From assembly GCA_015680905.1 (NCBI GenBank), contig CM027377.1, positions 37,596,501 through 37,660,500 of the forward strand: a DNA stretch of 64,000 bases, in the 5' to 3' direction. This DNA is from Coptis chinensis (lineage: Eukaryota; Streptophyta; Magnoliopsida; Ranunculales; Ranunculaceae). Every line of letters starts with the position of its first letter. Position 1 is the first letter of the stretch. Below the pieces are notes generated by a model that made no database searches, was not told the origin of the DNA, and saw only the letters and a list, made by a program, of their open reading frames with translations. The position numbers and the translations under genes are program-made. Below, piece by piece: positions 41,001-56,087 of the stretch.

Positions 41001-41285
41001 TACAAACGGCAGAGTTTCTGCCGTCCGTCCATTTAATTAAAACGGGATACGAACGGCATAGTTTTTACCGTCTGTACATAAATAACTAATAGACGGCAGA
41101 AACTATGTTGTCCGTCTCCCGAAACTTATTATGGCAGCTACTAACGAAGGTCTTAACTTTAGTTGAGTTTTTTACTCCTTCCAAAGTTAAGACCCTTTTA
41201 GCAGTTCCATTGGGATGATATTTTTGTGTTTGGGGTGCTATATTTGCCTTTAGCAACCCATATAGCCCTCCCATTGGACTTGCTC
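38026..41285 (+). mobile_element. TIR DNA transposon carrying a plant mobile domain gene
   Basis: The ends are inverted repeats starting 'gagcaagtccaatgg' followed by 'agggct' on both sides, then weaker similarity for about 50 bases. TTA flanks both ends (38023-38025, 41286-41288), as for PIF/Harbinger-type insertions. Subterminal 'acggcagaaac' phrases recur near both ends (38184, 41013, 41093). The only coding region is a PMD gene; no DDE transposase is seen in the element. It lies 100 bases downstream of the Copia target duplication. Confidence 0.8.
38552..40405 (+). pseudogene. Plant mobile domain (PMD, MAIN-like) gene, decayed
   Basis: The PMD is a transposon-linked domain also found in the host meristem-maintenance proteins MAIN and MAIL1. 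A leader exon (from ATG 38552, with a stop seven codons in) ends at about 38751. The main exon begins after an AG near 38830 and carries the domain start (LLGIWPSVDNWWK), the motif ITPMDVTMLTGM, and WLNYMHQYDWGGAMFGALIYALD, ending at 38831-39538. A third exon from 39633 (YWWHEY) has RLNIHLHRNQLE and the late motif RIVFEFGDIIVWYLG. Stops occur after 39170 and at 39481, and the frame is lost near 40020-40070. I infer a non-functional gene. Whether it drove transposition is unknown. Confidence 0.75.
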
Positions 41286-41393
41286 TTACGCAAACCGACT
41301 CTTTGTTTTTTCATTATCGAAAAAATCTTTTTATATTTTTTATTATTTTTTTTGGCTCTCTCACTCTTTACTCATTGTTGCTATTATATACCA

Positions 41394-42847
41394 CTAGATT
41401 GATGCACGCACGTTGTGCGTTTTGCTTAAAACATAGAAGGATAACATCGCCAATCTCTACTAAAAAACAAGGGTAAAATAGTCAAAACAAAACCAAGAGC
41501 AATAAAGCCCACTCAATAAATAGAATCCAATCAAAAGCAAAATGACTAATAAAAGCCAATCAAAACCACAAAATAAAATGAATGAGAAAGTCTAAATTCA
41601 AAATCAAGTAATAACAAATTTTATATATACGATTAAGATAAAGAAAAAAATTACTTGCCTCTGACGATTTCTCCTTAGGCTCCTCAAAAGATTTTGATAC
41701 CTGAGTTCAAAACCAATCAACTGTTAACAATTTTCTTAATCATCAATATGCCAAATGAGTTCCTTGACACCTTTAAAAATTCATCAACACGATTTTTCTA
41801 TTATATAAACAGTATAGTCTGAATACAATCAAAAGCGAGAACATGAACAAAAAAGACACTTAAAATAAATTGAGCTAGGAAACTTAAAATGAAATGTCAT
41901 TTCCGGAAACAGGTTTGGAACTAAATTGTAAGGTATCAAATACCAATATGAGTCGCAGACAATTTGTCGCAGGTCATGTATTCGGAAAGTTTTGGTACAT
42001 GGTTATATTGAGCATAAAAATATCACATAACCTAGTCCATGTGCGTTGTAAATGGCAAACGTCGTATCAATCAAACAAAATTTCAAAGGATTTTCACCTT
42101 CACGTGTACAATAAAGCATAACCCAAACCATCTAAAATTAATGCATCCAATGTTATTCTGACATAATTATCCTAGACAAAACCACTTGAAACAAATATCA
42201 AATCGTTTATACTTGTAACATCACATGTCAATCCAGGCAAAACAATCCCAACATGAGGACGATCATAGTTGTTTTAACCTTGAAATTTAACAACAAATAA
42301 CTCAATGTTCACACAAACACAACAAAAACCAAACATAAAAGCATCCAAGTCTCAGTTGCCAATTACAACTCTGTTTCTTCAATTCAACTACAACACCCAA
42401 AAACCATAAATCAAACAACCACAACAAAATAATTAAAATATTTAGAACAAAAATTGGTGGAAAAAACTTATATGGGAATTTAAGTTCTAAAGGCAATCAA
42501 ACACTTTGAATTTAAGTTTTGAAGGAAAATCAAACACATTGGTGATGAGATCGAAGAAAGAATTAAAAGTTTGGTTTTTGGTTGGTCACCATTGAGAATA
42601 TAGATCAACAATCTTCTTCGTTTTTTTTTTTTTTTTTTTTTTTTTATGAGAGAGTGACACAGGGTTGGGGTTTTGATTTTTTTTGGTGGTTAGTTACTTA
42701 CTTACCTCGGGTTTTGAATTAAATAACAGGAAAACCATATCAGATAAAAAATGACGACGAGATTTAGAAATACATAAAAAAAAAATTAAAAAAATAATAA
42801 TAATAATAATAATTATTATTCTACTGTTGTGGTAGTAGTACTGTAGA
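41394..42847 (-). mobile_element. Probable Helitron (3' end clear, 5' end tentative)
   Basis: On the minus strand the element ends CTAG at 41394, followed by T. A hairpin with stem ACGCAC/GTGCGT and 3-base loop (41406-41420) lies 8 bases before it, as in Helitron terminators. A candidate 5' TC ('tctacagtactactacc') preceded by A would be at 42847, but other TC starts are possible. The body is AT-rich with a run of about 24 T at 42623-42646 and no coding region recognised. Confidence 0.5.
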
Positions 42848-43288
42848 TGAGAGCTGCGATTTTTAAGATAGTTTAGATAGGAGAAGGGATTTACATGCTG
42901 CCTGCTGAATATGTACGTTGTTGGTATTCTTGGATTCGTTTCGTTTGTGCAGAATTGGTTTTGAGCACACTAACAACTGTAGTTCGTAAAAATATTACCA
43001 AAACTCAATTCCAATCCAAAGGCTAGTCTTTTTGCTTAACTACGGTGAAACATATATATCTTCTTTTTTTTTCCAATAATAAAAACATATATATCTTGTT
43101 ACTATTAAAAATTCTCACCAAAATTAAGGTATTGGTGGAAACTAAACAACTTTTAATTTTCGTTAAAAAAAAATGATTTTAAATCTGTTAATTTGCGAGG
43201 AACAGTTTTGTTGATTTGTGACGATCATTTTCAAGAAAGAATATTGTATAATTCTTCCATGGAATAGAAAGACGCCAACCCAAAACCA

Positions 43289-43811
43289 CTTTCAAAAAGT
43301 TTTAGACATGCCGTCCAATTAATCAGACGCCATGCTTACGTGTACAGTTAAATAACCACAAAGGGAATTTTGTATGGCACTTCGACCTCCTTCTGCTAAA
43401 GTCGATCAAGTGCATCACCAACCCACCATCACCCTGAGCTCGAATGTAACCACAAAGAGCAAATGTTGAGAATTTTCCATCATATATTCCATGCTCATTC
43501 AAATGCCCAACATTAATCAACCTATTACTAGCTAGCCGAACATTTTCGGCGAATGTAAAGATCAGTGTGTTGACCTCTTCGTTCTGCATTTTTGCAAATG
43601 TTTTGATTTATGAAGAAGAAGAAAAGCTAGAAGCCGAAATTGGAATTTTGTCTAGTGAAAAATCAGAATTTTGGGAAAGTGGAATTAGTCAAAGTCCACC
43701 TCACCAAGCCACATAAGCAAAACATATTTGGGGATTTATTTAACTGTACACGTAAGCATGCCCCCTCTGATTGATTAATTGAACGACATGTCTAAATTGA
43801 AACTTTTTGAA
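43289..43811. repeat. Inverted-repeat unit around a small ORF
   Basis: Arms at 43289-43352 and 43735-43811 are inverted copies over about 65 bases, sharing 'tcaaaaagttt', 'agacatg', 'caattaatca' and 'gcatgcttacgtgtacag' (with gaps). The left arm overlaps the end of an 88-codon minus-strand ORF (43323-43589). No target duplication was identified. Confidence 0.65.
43323..43589 (-). CDS. 88-residue ORF of unknown function inside an inverted-repeat unit
   Basis: It begins with ATG (MQNEEVNTLIF) and reads for 88 residues with fairly balanced composition, including a stretch IDFSRRRSKCHTK. I recognise no domain, signal peptide or membrane segment. Its last codons lie inside the left inverted-repeat arm, so the stop codon is part of the repeat. 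It may be a gene fragment caught between the arms, or chance. Confidence 0.3.
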   Translation of the reverse strand: MQNEEVNTLIFTFAENVRLASNRLINVGHLNEHGIYDGKFSTFALCGYIRAQGDGGLVMHLIDFSRRRSKCHTKFPLWLFNCTRKHGV

Positions 43812-43996
43812 GTATATTGTTTTTTTTAATAAAAAAAAAGTTGAAACCAAAGTGAAAGTTTGTGGTTGTTTTTTGTAAACCCTTACCCTTCCATGAAGTC
43901 TATTGTGTTCTCTTTAGCGAGCTGTGTTTGTTTTATCTCAGTAAGTACTTTCGAATGTTTTATTGTCACTAGCAAATTCATCACTCTAGTTATACG

Positions 43997-44072
43997 TGTA
44001 ATTCTACGCTGACACATTATTTTGACACAGTCAACCAACACACTGAGGTGGCTGGTGATGTGTCATGTCCAC
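43997..44072 (+). repeat. MULE left terminal inverted repeat
   Basis: 76 bases; the inner part ends 'gtgtcatgtccac'. It pairs with 49433-49509. The outermost 20 bases match the other end at about 16 positions. Confidence 0.92.
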
Positions 44073-44275
44073 CTAAGAAAAGTCAAACTCAATAATTTTG
44101 GATTTCTTATTTTTTTCTATTTTCTTTGTTTTAATCCAAAAACCCTTCGTATCTTCTTCTCTTTTTATTTCTCAAACACAATTCAGACCCACGCACTCTC
44201 TCTAACTATTAATTTGCACCAATCAAAAAACGCACTTTCTCCTTATTTGCAATTGTTTACTTCTTGTTTTTAGGA

Positions 44276-46877
44276 ATGGAGTCAAGAATTTCTAAATTTG
44301 ACGATATAAGTATGAGAATGTATGAGAAGGGCATCAGTGATAGAGAATTGGAAGAAACAATTGGTGTTGATGTGGGTATGGAGAATGAATTTGTTCAAGA
44401 CGAAAAAGTGGGAGATCTGGAAATAGGATGGTGTTTGATACTGTCGAAGGATTGTTTGAATATTACACTAAATACGGTTATGAGAATGGGTTTCCAGTAA
44501 AGAAAAGGTCTTCGTCGAAGGGAGATGATGGGGTGGTTAGATGGGTGCTTTTGCATGTTCTCGATCAGGCAAGATAGAGAGCACTTCAAGAAATGCTTTT
44601 AAATTGCATCCAGTTACCAAAACTCAATGCAATGCAAAGCTTAGAGCTGCTTTAGATTATGATGGAAAGTGGAAGGTGACATTTGTAGTACTTGATCATA
44701 ATCATGGTTTGAGTCCAGGAAAATCACGATATTTCATAAGAAATCGTAAATTGAACCGACGTGTTAAAAGAAAACTTGAGATAAATTATCAAGCGTGTAT
44801 TCGGCCAAACAAAAGCTATTCTTCTTTGGCGGTGGAAGCGGGTGGACTTGATAAACTGTCGAATTTAGGTAAAGATTGTCGCAATTATGTCGAGAAATCC
44901 AGACGATTAAGGCTTGGCAATGGGGATGCTGCAGCTGTTTAGAACTACTTCGCAAAAATGCAAGCAGATAATTATAATTTCTACTTCCTAATCGATTTAG
45001 ATAACGATGGTAGAATAAGGAATTTATTTTGGGCAGATGCAAGGAGCAGAGCAGCATATGAGGAGTTCGGTGATGTGATCACGTTCGACACAACTTACTT
45101 AACTAATAAGTATGACATGCCGTTTGCTCCTTTTGTGGGTGTGAATCATCACAGTCAGTCAATCTTGTTGGGTTGTGCTTTAATATCTCGTGAAGACACC
45201 AAGACTTTTTCTTGGGTTTTTCAGACTTGGCTTGGTTGTATGGGTGGTCATGCTCCTAATGTAATAATTACAGACCAGGACACAGCCATGCAAAATGCTA
45301 TAGAAATTGTGTTTCCAAATGCACGACATAGGTGGTGTATATGGCACATCATGAAAAAGTTACCTAAAAAATTACGGGCTCATAAGAAGTACGAGTCAAT
45401 TAAGTTTGAGATACAACAAGCTGTTTATAATTTCTTAACAACCACTAAATTCGAAGGAAGATGGAATAAGTTTATTGAGAAGTATGATCTTAAGGAAATT
45501 AAATGGTTAGATGGTTTGTATAAGGAGAGTCGTCGTTGGGTTCCTGCGTTTGTAAAAGATATTTTTTGGGCGGGAATGTCAAGTACTCAAAGAAGTGAGA
45601 GCATGAATGCATTTTTTGACGGGTACATCAATTCGAAGACTACATTGAAGCAATTTGTCGAGCAATATGAGAATGCATTACGGAGCAAGGCAGAGAAAGA
45701 AAACCAAGAAGATTTTAATTCCTTCAACTCCCGAGTCCCATGTATTACTCACTATAAAATTGAGAAACAATTTCAGGATGCTTATACAACTGCAAAATTC
45801 AAGGAGTTTCAGAAGGAGTTAACCAGGAAGCTCTACTGTGACGTGTCTTCAGTTAAAAAGGAATGTGACATTGAGGCATATGAAATTTCCAAAGATGTTA
45901 TGGTTGGAGAGGTAAATCTACAACTTACTTTTACAGTTTGCTTTAACCCATACGACAGTGACATCAAGTGCAATTGTCGTTTGTTTGAGTTTAGAGGAAT
46001 CTTATGTAAACACATTATTGTCGTATTGATTCAAAAAAAGATTCAAAATATACCTGAAAAGTACATTCTTCATCGATGGAGGAAAGATGTAAAGAGGTGT
46101 CACACAAAGGTTAAAATCAGTTACTTTGATTGGATACAAAACCCTGAGAATGAACGTTTTGATAGGATGTGTAATGCCTTCTATGAAACAGCAGACTTGG
46201 CAACCGACAATGAAGATAAGACAAATATTGTTATGAAGTGGATTAAGGGCTTGAATAATGAACTAAAGAAAGGCAAAGGAGCATGTGTGAGTAGTCAGCC
46301 TACTATATGTGGAAGTGATCAGCCTATTGCATATGGAAGTGATTAGCCTACTGCATGTGAAACTAGTGGTAATGTTCATACTACAACTAAGGATAATGGC
46401 CTTATTCGTAGTCCTTAATCAGTTCGTGGTGCAGGCCGTCCACCTTTCAAGCGGAAGACAAGCAAGGTAGAACAAGCTGTTAAAAAGTTGCAAGAAAAGA
46501 AGAAGAAAGAGGGGAAGCGAGAATAAGTCACTAAAATGAACCAAGGAAAGAAGAAGAAAGGGACGAGCGCAATTGAAAAAACAATTAATGATTTAGATTT
46601 AGAGAAGGTTAGCAAACAACCTTAATGATTTTACTTTTTTTTTAGCTATTTGCGCATTTGTATGAATTTTACGTTATATGTAGGACCCAATTGGTGGATC
46701 GGAAGTTATGGAGTCTGGCGAGACACAAGAAAGCATTCCATTAAAGGTTTCTATTTATCATAGTTTATTGTTGTTGTTGTTTTTTAAAAAGTTGTTTCAA
46801 TGAATTGGATTTATATTCTTGGTACGTAGGATATGATTGGTGGGGCAGAACTTATGGAGTTTGGTGGAAGCATTTAG
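44276..46877 (+). pseudogene. FAR1/FRS-like MULE transposase, decayed
   Basis: The layout is that of FAR1-related proteins and their MULE source: an N-terminal FAR1 zinc-binding region (44430-44740), the MULE DDE core (FDTTY near 45085, ITDQD near 45270, RSES near 45600), and a SWIM zinc finger (CNC...CKH, about 45970-46010). The long open part is 44958-46345. Exon 1 ends at 46607; two small related exons follow at 46684-46746 (DPIGGSEVMESG) and 46830-46877 (DMIGGAELMEFG). Breaks: frame changes near 44435 and 44543, a TAG at about 44939-44941 just before the core, and stops at about 46343, 46418 and 46524. It would normally cut and paste the element by binding the TIRs. I judge it inactive. 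Confidence 0.88.
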
Positions 46878-47789
46878 TAGGCATGAATGAAGAATGAGAG
46901 TTAGTCGAGTAAACTGTATGGAAGACGTACATGTGATAGGGAAAGAACGAGAGCAGTTTGTCTCTTTGCACTTGAGTTTTGTCTCTTAGCATGGTAGAGA
47001 ATTTTAAGTATCAGTTTTAGAAGATAGACACAGGTTTGCTGGCCGTGTTGTAGCTGGTTGTGTTTCACTGAACTCGTGTGTGAATTGTGAATCATGTTAA
47101 AGACCTTTGGTTATTTGGAAAAAGATTGTTGTTGATTCTTAACATAGTTCATTCTAGGTAACCTTAGTGTTTATTCTCTTAGTCTGTCATTTCTGTTTTT
47201 ACATTTGTTGCTTCCTAGTCAAGGATATTGCACTGTCAGAAATTAAAATTAAAACCACACTGTCAGAAACCGTCCAAACTATATTGTACTGCAGCTTGCA
47301 ATTTGTAATGTCAATAACCATGATTTCAAATTTGTATTGTAAAATTTCCGAAAGGGGCAATGATAGCTCTAGCCTGTAACTTTCTATGCACTACAGTCCG
47401 TAACAATTGATCAATTTCACCAAATACAAGCATATTACGTTACTGTTCTATAACAGACCAACTTCGCCGAAAAAACAATTAGCATTACAAGTCTGGCTCG
47501 AAATTGGCAATTGAAAATTGCCTTTGAATTTTATTATATAAACGAATATTCTAATGAGAACAAAAAACAGAAAACTAAATAACCATTGCTTCTAAATAAT
47601 GGATACAAATTACAGAGAGAACTAGAACTATACATTTGAATGAAGAGGAGCACAAAGGACGATGTTTTGAAATGATTACCAACTCCCACAATACAACGGG
47701 TAGTTGTAACATAAATAGAATAATCATTTCAAAACAAAATGGCTGGGTCAATTAGCAACATCCCTGCAGCCTCTCACAAACAAGACAGG

Positions 47790-49160
47790 TCATCTGTCCC
47801 ACATGGCCTGAAATATTGGAGGTCTATTCTTCAACCAAAGCACCATTTCCTTGTCCAGGGAAGATTTATTCACAACGTCATCTAGCATCGGACTACCAAA
47901 AACTTGAGGGGCACTCTTAAAAGACCATATTCTGTCTTTCAGCCACGGTCTCTAGGACTGCTTCTCCTGCCAGAAAAGGGTATTGTGAGCACACAGATAC
48001 AGACACACACACAAAAGACAACCATACTTCTGACGCTCTAAACATAAATCTGCATGTTCATAATCACAATTACAAACAAGAGTGTTATACAATGAGTGCA
48101 ACAAGAAAAGGAGCTTATGTTACTTACCACAATAAAGAATTTTGAAGTTCTCCCATAAGATCATTAGAGCCTGATGGATCGTGACCATGTATTTTGGACC
48201 TAATGTCATTTAACAAGGATTCCTCTGTATGAGAAACCATGCACTCAAGAAGTTCCTCAACAAGTGAACCTTCTCCTTTCTAGAGGACGGAAACTACCTC
48301 TTCAGGATTCAGTTTCTTCAGTGGGGGTGGAGCTTTTTTTGGGTCATGGTATATACATCTCATTACGTATCTCACCTGAAATAAACAAATACAAATCAGA
48401 TCATGGATCCAATAAGAATGAAACTACCGCTCTGTTGCATCATTATCTATCAATATAGTCAATTAATGGTTTCTGGAACACCATTTAACAAGAATATTGG
48501 TGCGTGAAAAGTATTCACAATTAATAGTTGTGCCTCCTTATCCAGTGATTACGATTGGAAAGAGAACTTGCACAACCTATCCAAAAATTTAAAAGGTAAA
48601 AAAGATACCAGTTTATGGCTAAGAAACCTTTTCTACCAAAGGTTGAGGAGATGATGGCTGGCTGAACTTGATGTTTTAATTAAAGAAGATATATACTCAT
48701 TATAATTTCTGTTAAGCTAAGTGACTATAGGGTAAATATACCCAAATCAAAATAATCTTCTTCAGATACATAGTTCAACTCACAAGATTCTAGCATCAAC
48801 CGATGCCGGTCCAGCATTCCATGACACTCCATAAGGACCTGGCGGGAAAAAAATAAGTGGCTATTACACTCAGAATTCACTTGACCATTTTGAAAACAGA
48901 ATACTTTTTGAGCGCTCCTTCAGTGCAGAATGGTGATTAAAGAAAAAATAAATAAAAATGAATAAACTAAAACATAGTATTATCCTTTCAGTTAGGCAAA
49001 TTATACAAACTCAGTATCCACAACACCATATGGGAAATTCTGATGAAAACCACTCATATTGTACCTTTTGATAAGCCCCTTCTCCAATCAAATTCAAATA
49101 GCTACCGCGACAGATTTGACTTCCACATAAACAAATAGAAGCTTCATACTCTTTCTTACT
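47790..49160 (-). pseudogene. Captured fragments of an ATXR3/SDG2-type H3K4 methyltransferase gene
   Basis: Four exon-like pieces with splice sites kept, in gene order on the minus strand: 49065-49160 (post-SET part, CLCGSQICRGSYLNL), 48784-48838 (HGMLDRHRLMLES), 48128-48375 (VRYVMRCIYHDPKKAPPPL ... KGEGSLVEELLE) and the terminal exon 47790-47966, ending FQAMWDR and a stop. These match the region after the SET domain and the C-terminus of ATXR3 as I know the family. Intermediate exons are missing between pieces 2 and 3 and between 3 and 4. Two in-frame TAG codons are present: after SVL in piece 3, where Trp is expected, and after EKQS in piece 4, where Gln is expected. Introns are kept, so capture was from genomic DNA. 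The SET domain itself is absent, so no enzyme can be made. Confidence 0.85.
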
Positions 49161-49432
49161 CTGCAATAAAAAAAAATAGTGATATCATCAAATGAGGAAA
49201 CCATCTTCTTCAGACATGATGAGTCATGACGAGATACAAACGGGATGTTCTTTGTCGACACTACATCAACCTATTTGGGTTTGATTTTGGGGTGGAAATT
49301 TTGGGAGAATGAATTTGGGTTATTCCAATTTTTTATTTCTAGTAGTAGCGGAGGAGAAAGAGAGCGGCGAGAAGGTAAACGTTTTTTTATCGCAGAAACG
49401 AAAAGAAAAATGGTATGTTTGATTTTTGCTAC

Positions 49433-49509
49433 GTGGACATGACACGTCACCAGCCACCTCAGTGTGTTGGTTGACTGTGTCGATATCCTGTGTCAGTGTA
49501 GTATTACTG
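49433..49509 (-). repeat. MULE right terminal inverted repeat
   Basis: 77 bases, the reverse complement of the left end with few differences; followed directly by the ctagttatacg duplication. Confidence 0.92.
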
Positions 49510-49520
49510 CTAGTTATACG

Positions 49521-51786
49521 GGTTTTTTGTCATTAAACTCCCACCGAAGAAACAACATTATTGTCTTCAATGGAAGTTTTTATGAGTCATGATTCATTCC
49601 TAATCAAGAAATGACGAGGGAAAAGAGAAAAACCAACCACATAGAAGTATAGAACTATCTATTGTAGCTTTGTAGTTAAGAAAGACGAACTGTATCTACA
49701 TGGAATCACAATTAAAAAAAATTCCTCCTGCCTAATTTGTACATAGCCGCGCTCGAAGGCCAGTGAATCCTAAAGAAGACAGGACAAGACAAGCCCATGA
49801 GGGCTTGCATGGCATGATTGAGAATAAAAGTGCACGAGTGGCCTTTAAAACGTACAGGTTTTGTAGAAGATAATACACCCAACCATGTTGGCCGTGCCCG
49901 TGTGGATGGCTTAGTCCAAGTCTCCAAGACAGTGACCTCTTTCAATGGATACAATTGGTTAGACTACACTGCACATGTTTTGGTAGGGTTTTGTCATTGG
50001 TGCTTTGTTAACTACATTTAAGAACCACGAAAATAAAAAATTGGGTTCCCTTGAGCTATAATGGCACATGGTCTTGTGTGTACCACAGGTTGTGGGGAGG
50101 ATAACTTAGCCAGGATGGATCCATAACTATTTGAGTGATTGTGCATTTGCACCACTAACATGGAGAGAGGGAAAAGACATGATTAGTAGAAGAAATCAAA
50201 CAATCTTAAGTATTAGAAAACATATGAATAGCTAATTAAAATGGTAAACATCAATGCAACTTAACTATTTAGGTTTTAGTTCTATGATGTAACAAATAAA
50301 ATCCATATTGCTTTCGAAGAATGCCACACTATACCATTTGGGCCAAACATGAACCATGAGTCCGTTTCTGTTAGGCCCGTCTTAAAATTAGGCTAACAAT
50401 TTAGGACCGTATTTATTCCTGTTAGACCGTATTTATTCCTGTTAGACCGTATAGTATAGTGCCAGCAGACAAAGAACACTGTGAGCGGAACATTGCTAGT
50501 TGGACACTTTCCAGTTAGCATTTCTTCCATGCTCCAAATAATGTAATACCTTGGATGCTATATATTATATAATGGATCAATTATTGGAGGTCACCAACAT
50601 AGTATAGTATGGCATGTGGAAAATTAGGCGTGATATTGATCATGAGTAGTTACTTTTCATTTTCAGTGATGATAAAACTTGACCAGTTAGTATACAAGTG
50701 AGGAACCCCATGAAAGCTTATAATCTATGGGAACATGATAGGTCAACAATGCCTTAGTGATTCTTATAGTGATTGAAATGATTAGCTGAATAAGTGAATA
50801 TATTATTTATCATAACATGCCTACATTCCAATTTTCTTTGGGATTCTGTTGGATCTATACCTTGCTTTTCTGAAAGATTGGGATTTCTGAAAGATTGGGA
50901 GTGTTGGAATGCTGAAAAGTGATTCAAAGGGAACCATTTCATGTCTCCTTTCTCACTTTATGCATTTGGTCCAATACAAAGGTCTTAGGTAGTGCTTGCC
51001 GTTATCACCACTCCCCACTATATGCCTAGTTTTTAATTTTGTTCTTTTTCCAAACCTTTGAATGCTTCATAAGAGTACCTAATATAAGTTGATTCCAAAC
51101 CCCCATATTAAGAACATTTTATCCACACTTGACATCCATTAGGCCACTTACCCAAATTCTTGTCGAGAAGCTCTAGATCTATGACGTCATTGGTGATTTA
51201 CTGACTTGTTATTGGCTTATTGCTCTCTCTCTCTGATTTTAAAGCTCAGAAGTCTAACCCTGAGTGCTTTAGTGCTTGTGACTTTTTGCTGTTGGATCGC
51301 TTCGAGTATAAAATATAATTTCTCAAGTCCATGAACAGCTATTATGCCAGTTTCCAAGTATTGTCTCGACCAGCAATTGCGATTCTAGATATCTTTCATT
51401 ATCATTACTACAAGGAATTTAGTACGCGTCATAAACAGCATTGCCAAGTTAAAGCGACGAGAACATCTAACTCACAAAGCCTTAATAATTTTAAACCGTC
51501 TCTCAAATGTTCTTCAAGAGTTAACGCAAGTACGTCACTTCTGTTATTACATGCTTATTAGTTCTTTTTCTTTGGACTAGATTACATGACATGCTTAGTT
51601 ACTAATGCAATAATGCAACATACATTTGTAAGAAGTTAACAAACGACTAATATCACCAGGGTGAAAAAACTCAAACCATTTTTCTAGTCTCATACATTTT
51701 TTATTTTTTTGCTTTTTTTATCAACAATGTCTGCAATTGGGTAACATTTACATCGCATATTGGCAACTGTCAGAGTTTGTTTCATA
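49521..51786. other. Intergenic, no gene recognised
   Basis: Open frames are short (49712-49954 minus, 49818-50021 plus, 51331-51561 plus) with no known domain. A perfect 20-base tandem duplication starting 'ccgtatttattcctg' lies at 50407-50446. The part just below 51787 is probably the hydratase 3' untranslated region. Confidence 0.4.
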
Positions 51787-55651
<3,865 letters not shown>

Positions 55652-56087
55652 TTTGGAACTTGAGAGTTACCGGAGAGTTGTGGTCAAATGACAATTTTAA
55701 CTTCCTGATTCTCCGTGTTTTTTTCCTCTACAACAGGCTTAATTATAACGTGATTGTTTGAATACTTCGGGGTTCAAATAGTCATTTCAACAAAGCCATA
55801 TTATGGTTGCCCCAGCTGTCGTAAGCCTTGCGTAACATTACATATAGCTCCACAGCCACCACTCAATTATGTTAGTCCCATGTGTTAGGCTCAAGTACCC
55901 CCAGATGCGAGGAGGCGTTTTTAGATGTATAGCAAGATTTGCTTATTCTGAAAGTCTCAATATCTATCAGACAAAATATGGAGCACAATAATTAACCTAT
56001 TGGTTGAAAGAAAACAGAGAAAGTAACATGAAAAAACGATTGCAGGGAACACATAATTTATGGACCTGTTTATTTCTGATAATCCCA
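55652..56087. other. Short intergenic promoter region of the hydratase gene
   Basis: 436 bases between the hydratase start and the stop of the upstream gene on the same strand. It must hold the hydratase promoter and the 3' untranslated region of the neighbour. No clear TATA box was identified. Confidence 0.5.

Larger units (their letters stand above)
43997..49509 (+). mobile_element. Mutator-like element (MULE), FAR1 type, with captured host gene
   Basis: Terminal inverted repeats of about 76 bases lie at 43997-44072 and 49433-49509; they share 'gacacagtcaaccaacac' and 'actgaggtggctggtga' nearly without change. The direct repeat ctagttatacg flanks them (43986-43996 and 49510-49520); MULE duplications are usually 9 bases, with 8-11 known. 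The left half encodes a FAR1-type transposase on the plus strand; the right half holds exons of an ATXR3-type methyltransferase gene on the minus strand. The TIRs are similar enough to suggest a fairly recent insertion, but the transposase is broken, so the copy probably moved with help. Confidence 0.93.

Noticed and set aside
44264-46345. Host FAR1/FHY3 transcription factor gene
   Set aside because: The gene lies between MULE terminal repeats with a target duplication and is broken, so it is a transposase and not a domesticated host factor.
49712-50021. Opposed frames at 49712-49954 (minus) and 49818-50021 (plus)
   Set aside because: They overlap each other, show no family features and have no regulatory or splice context.
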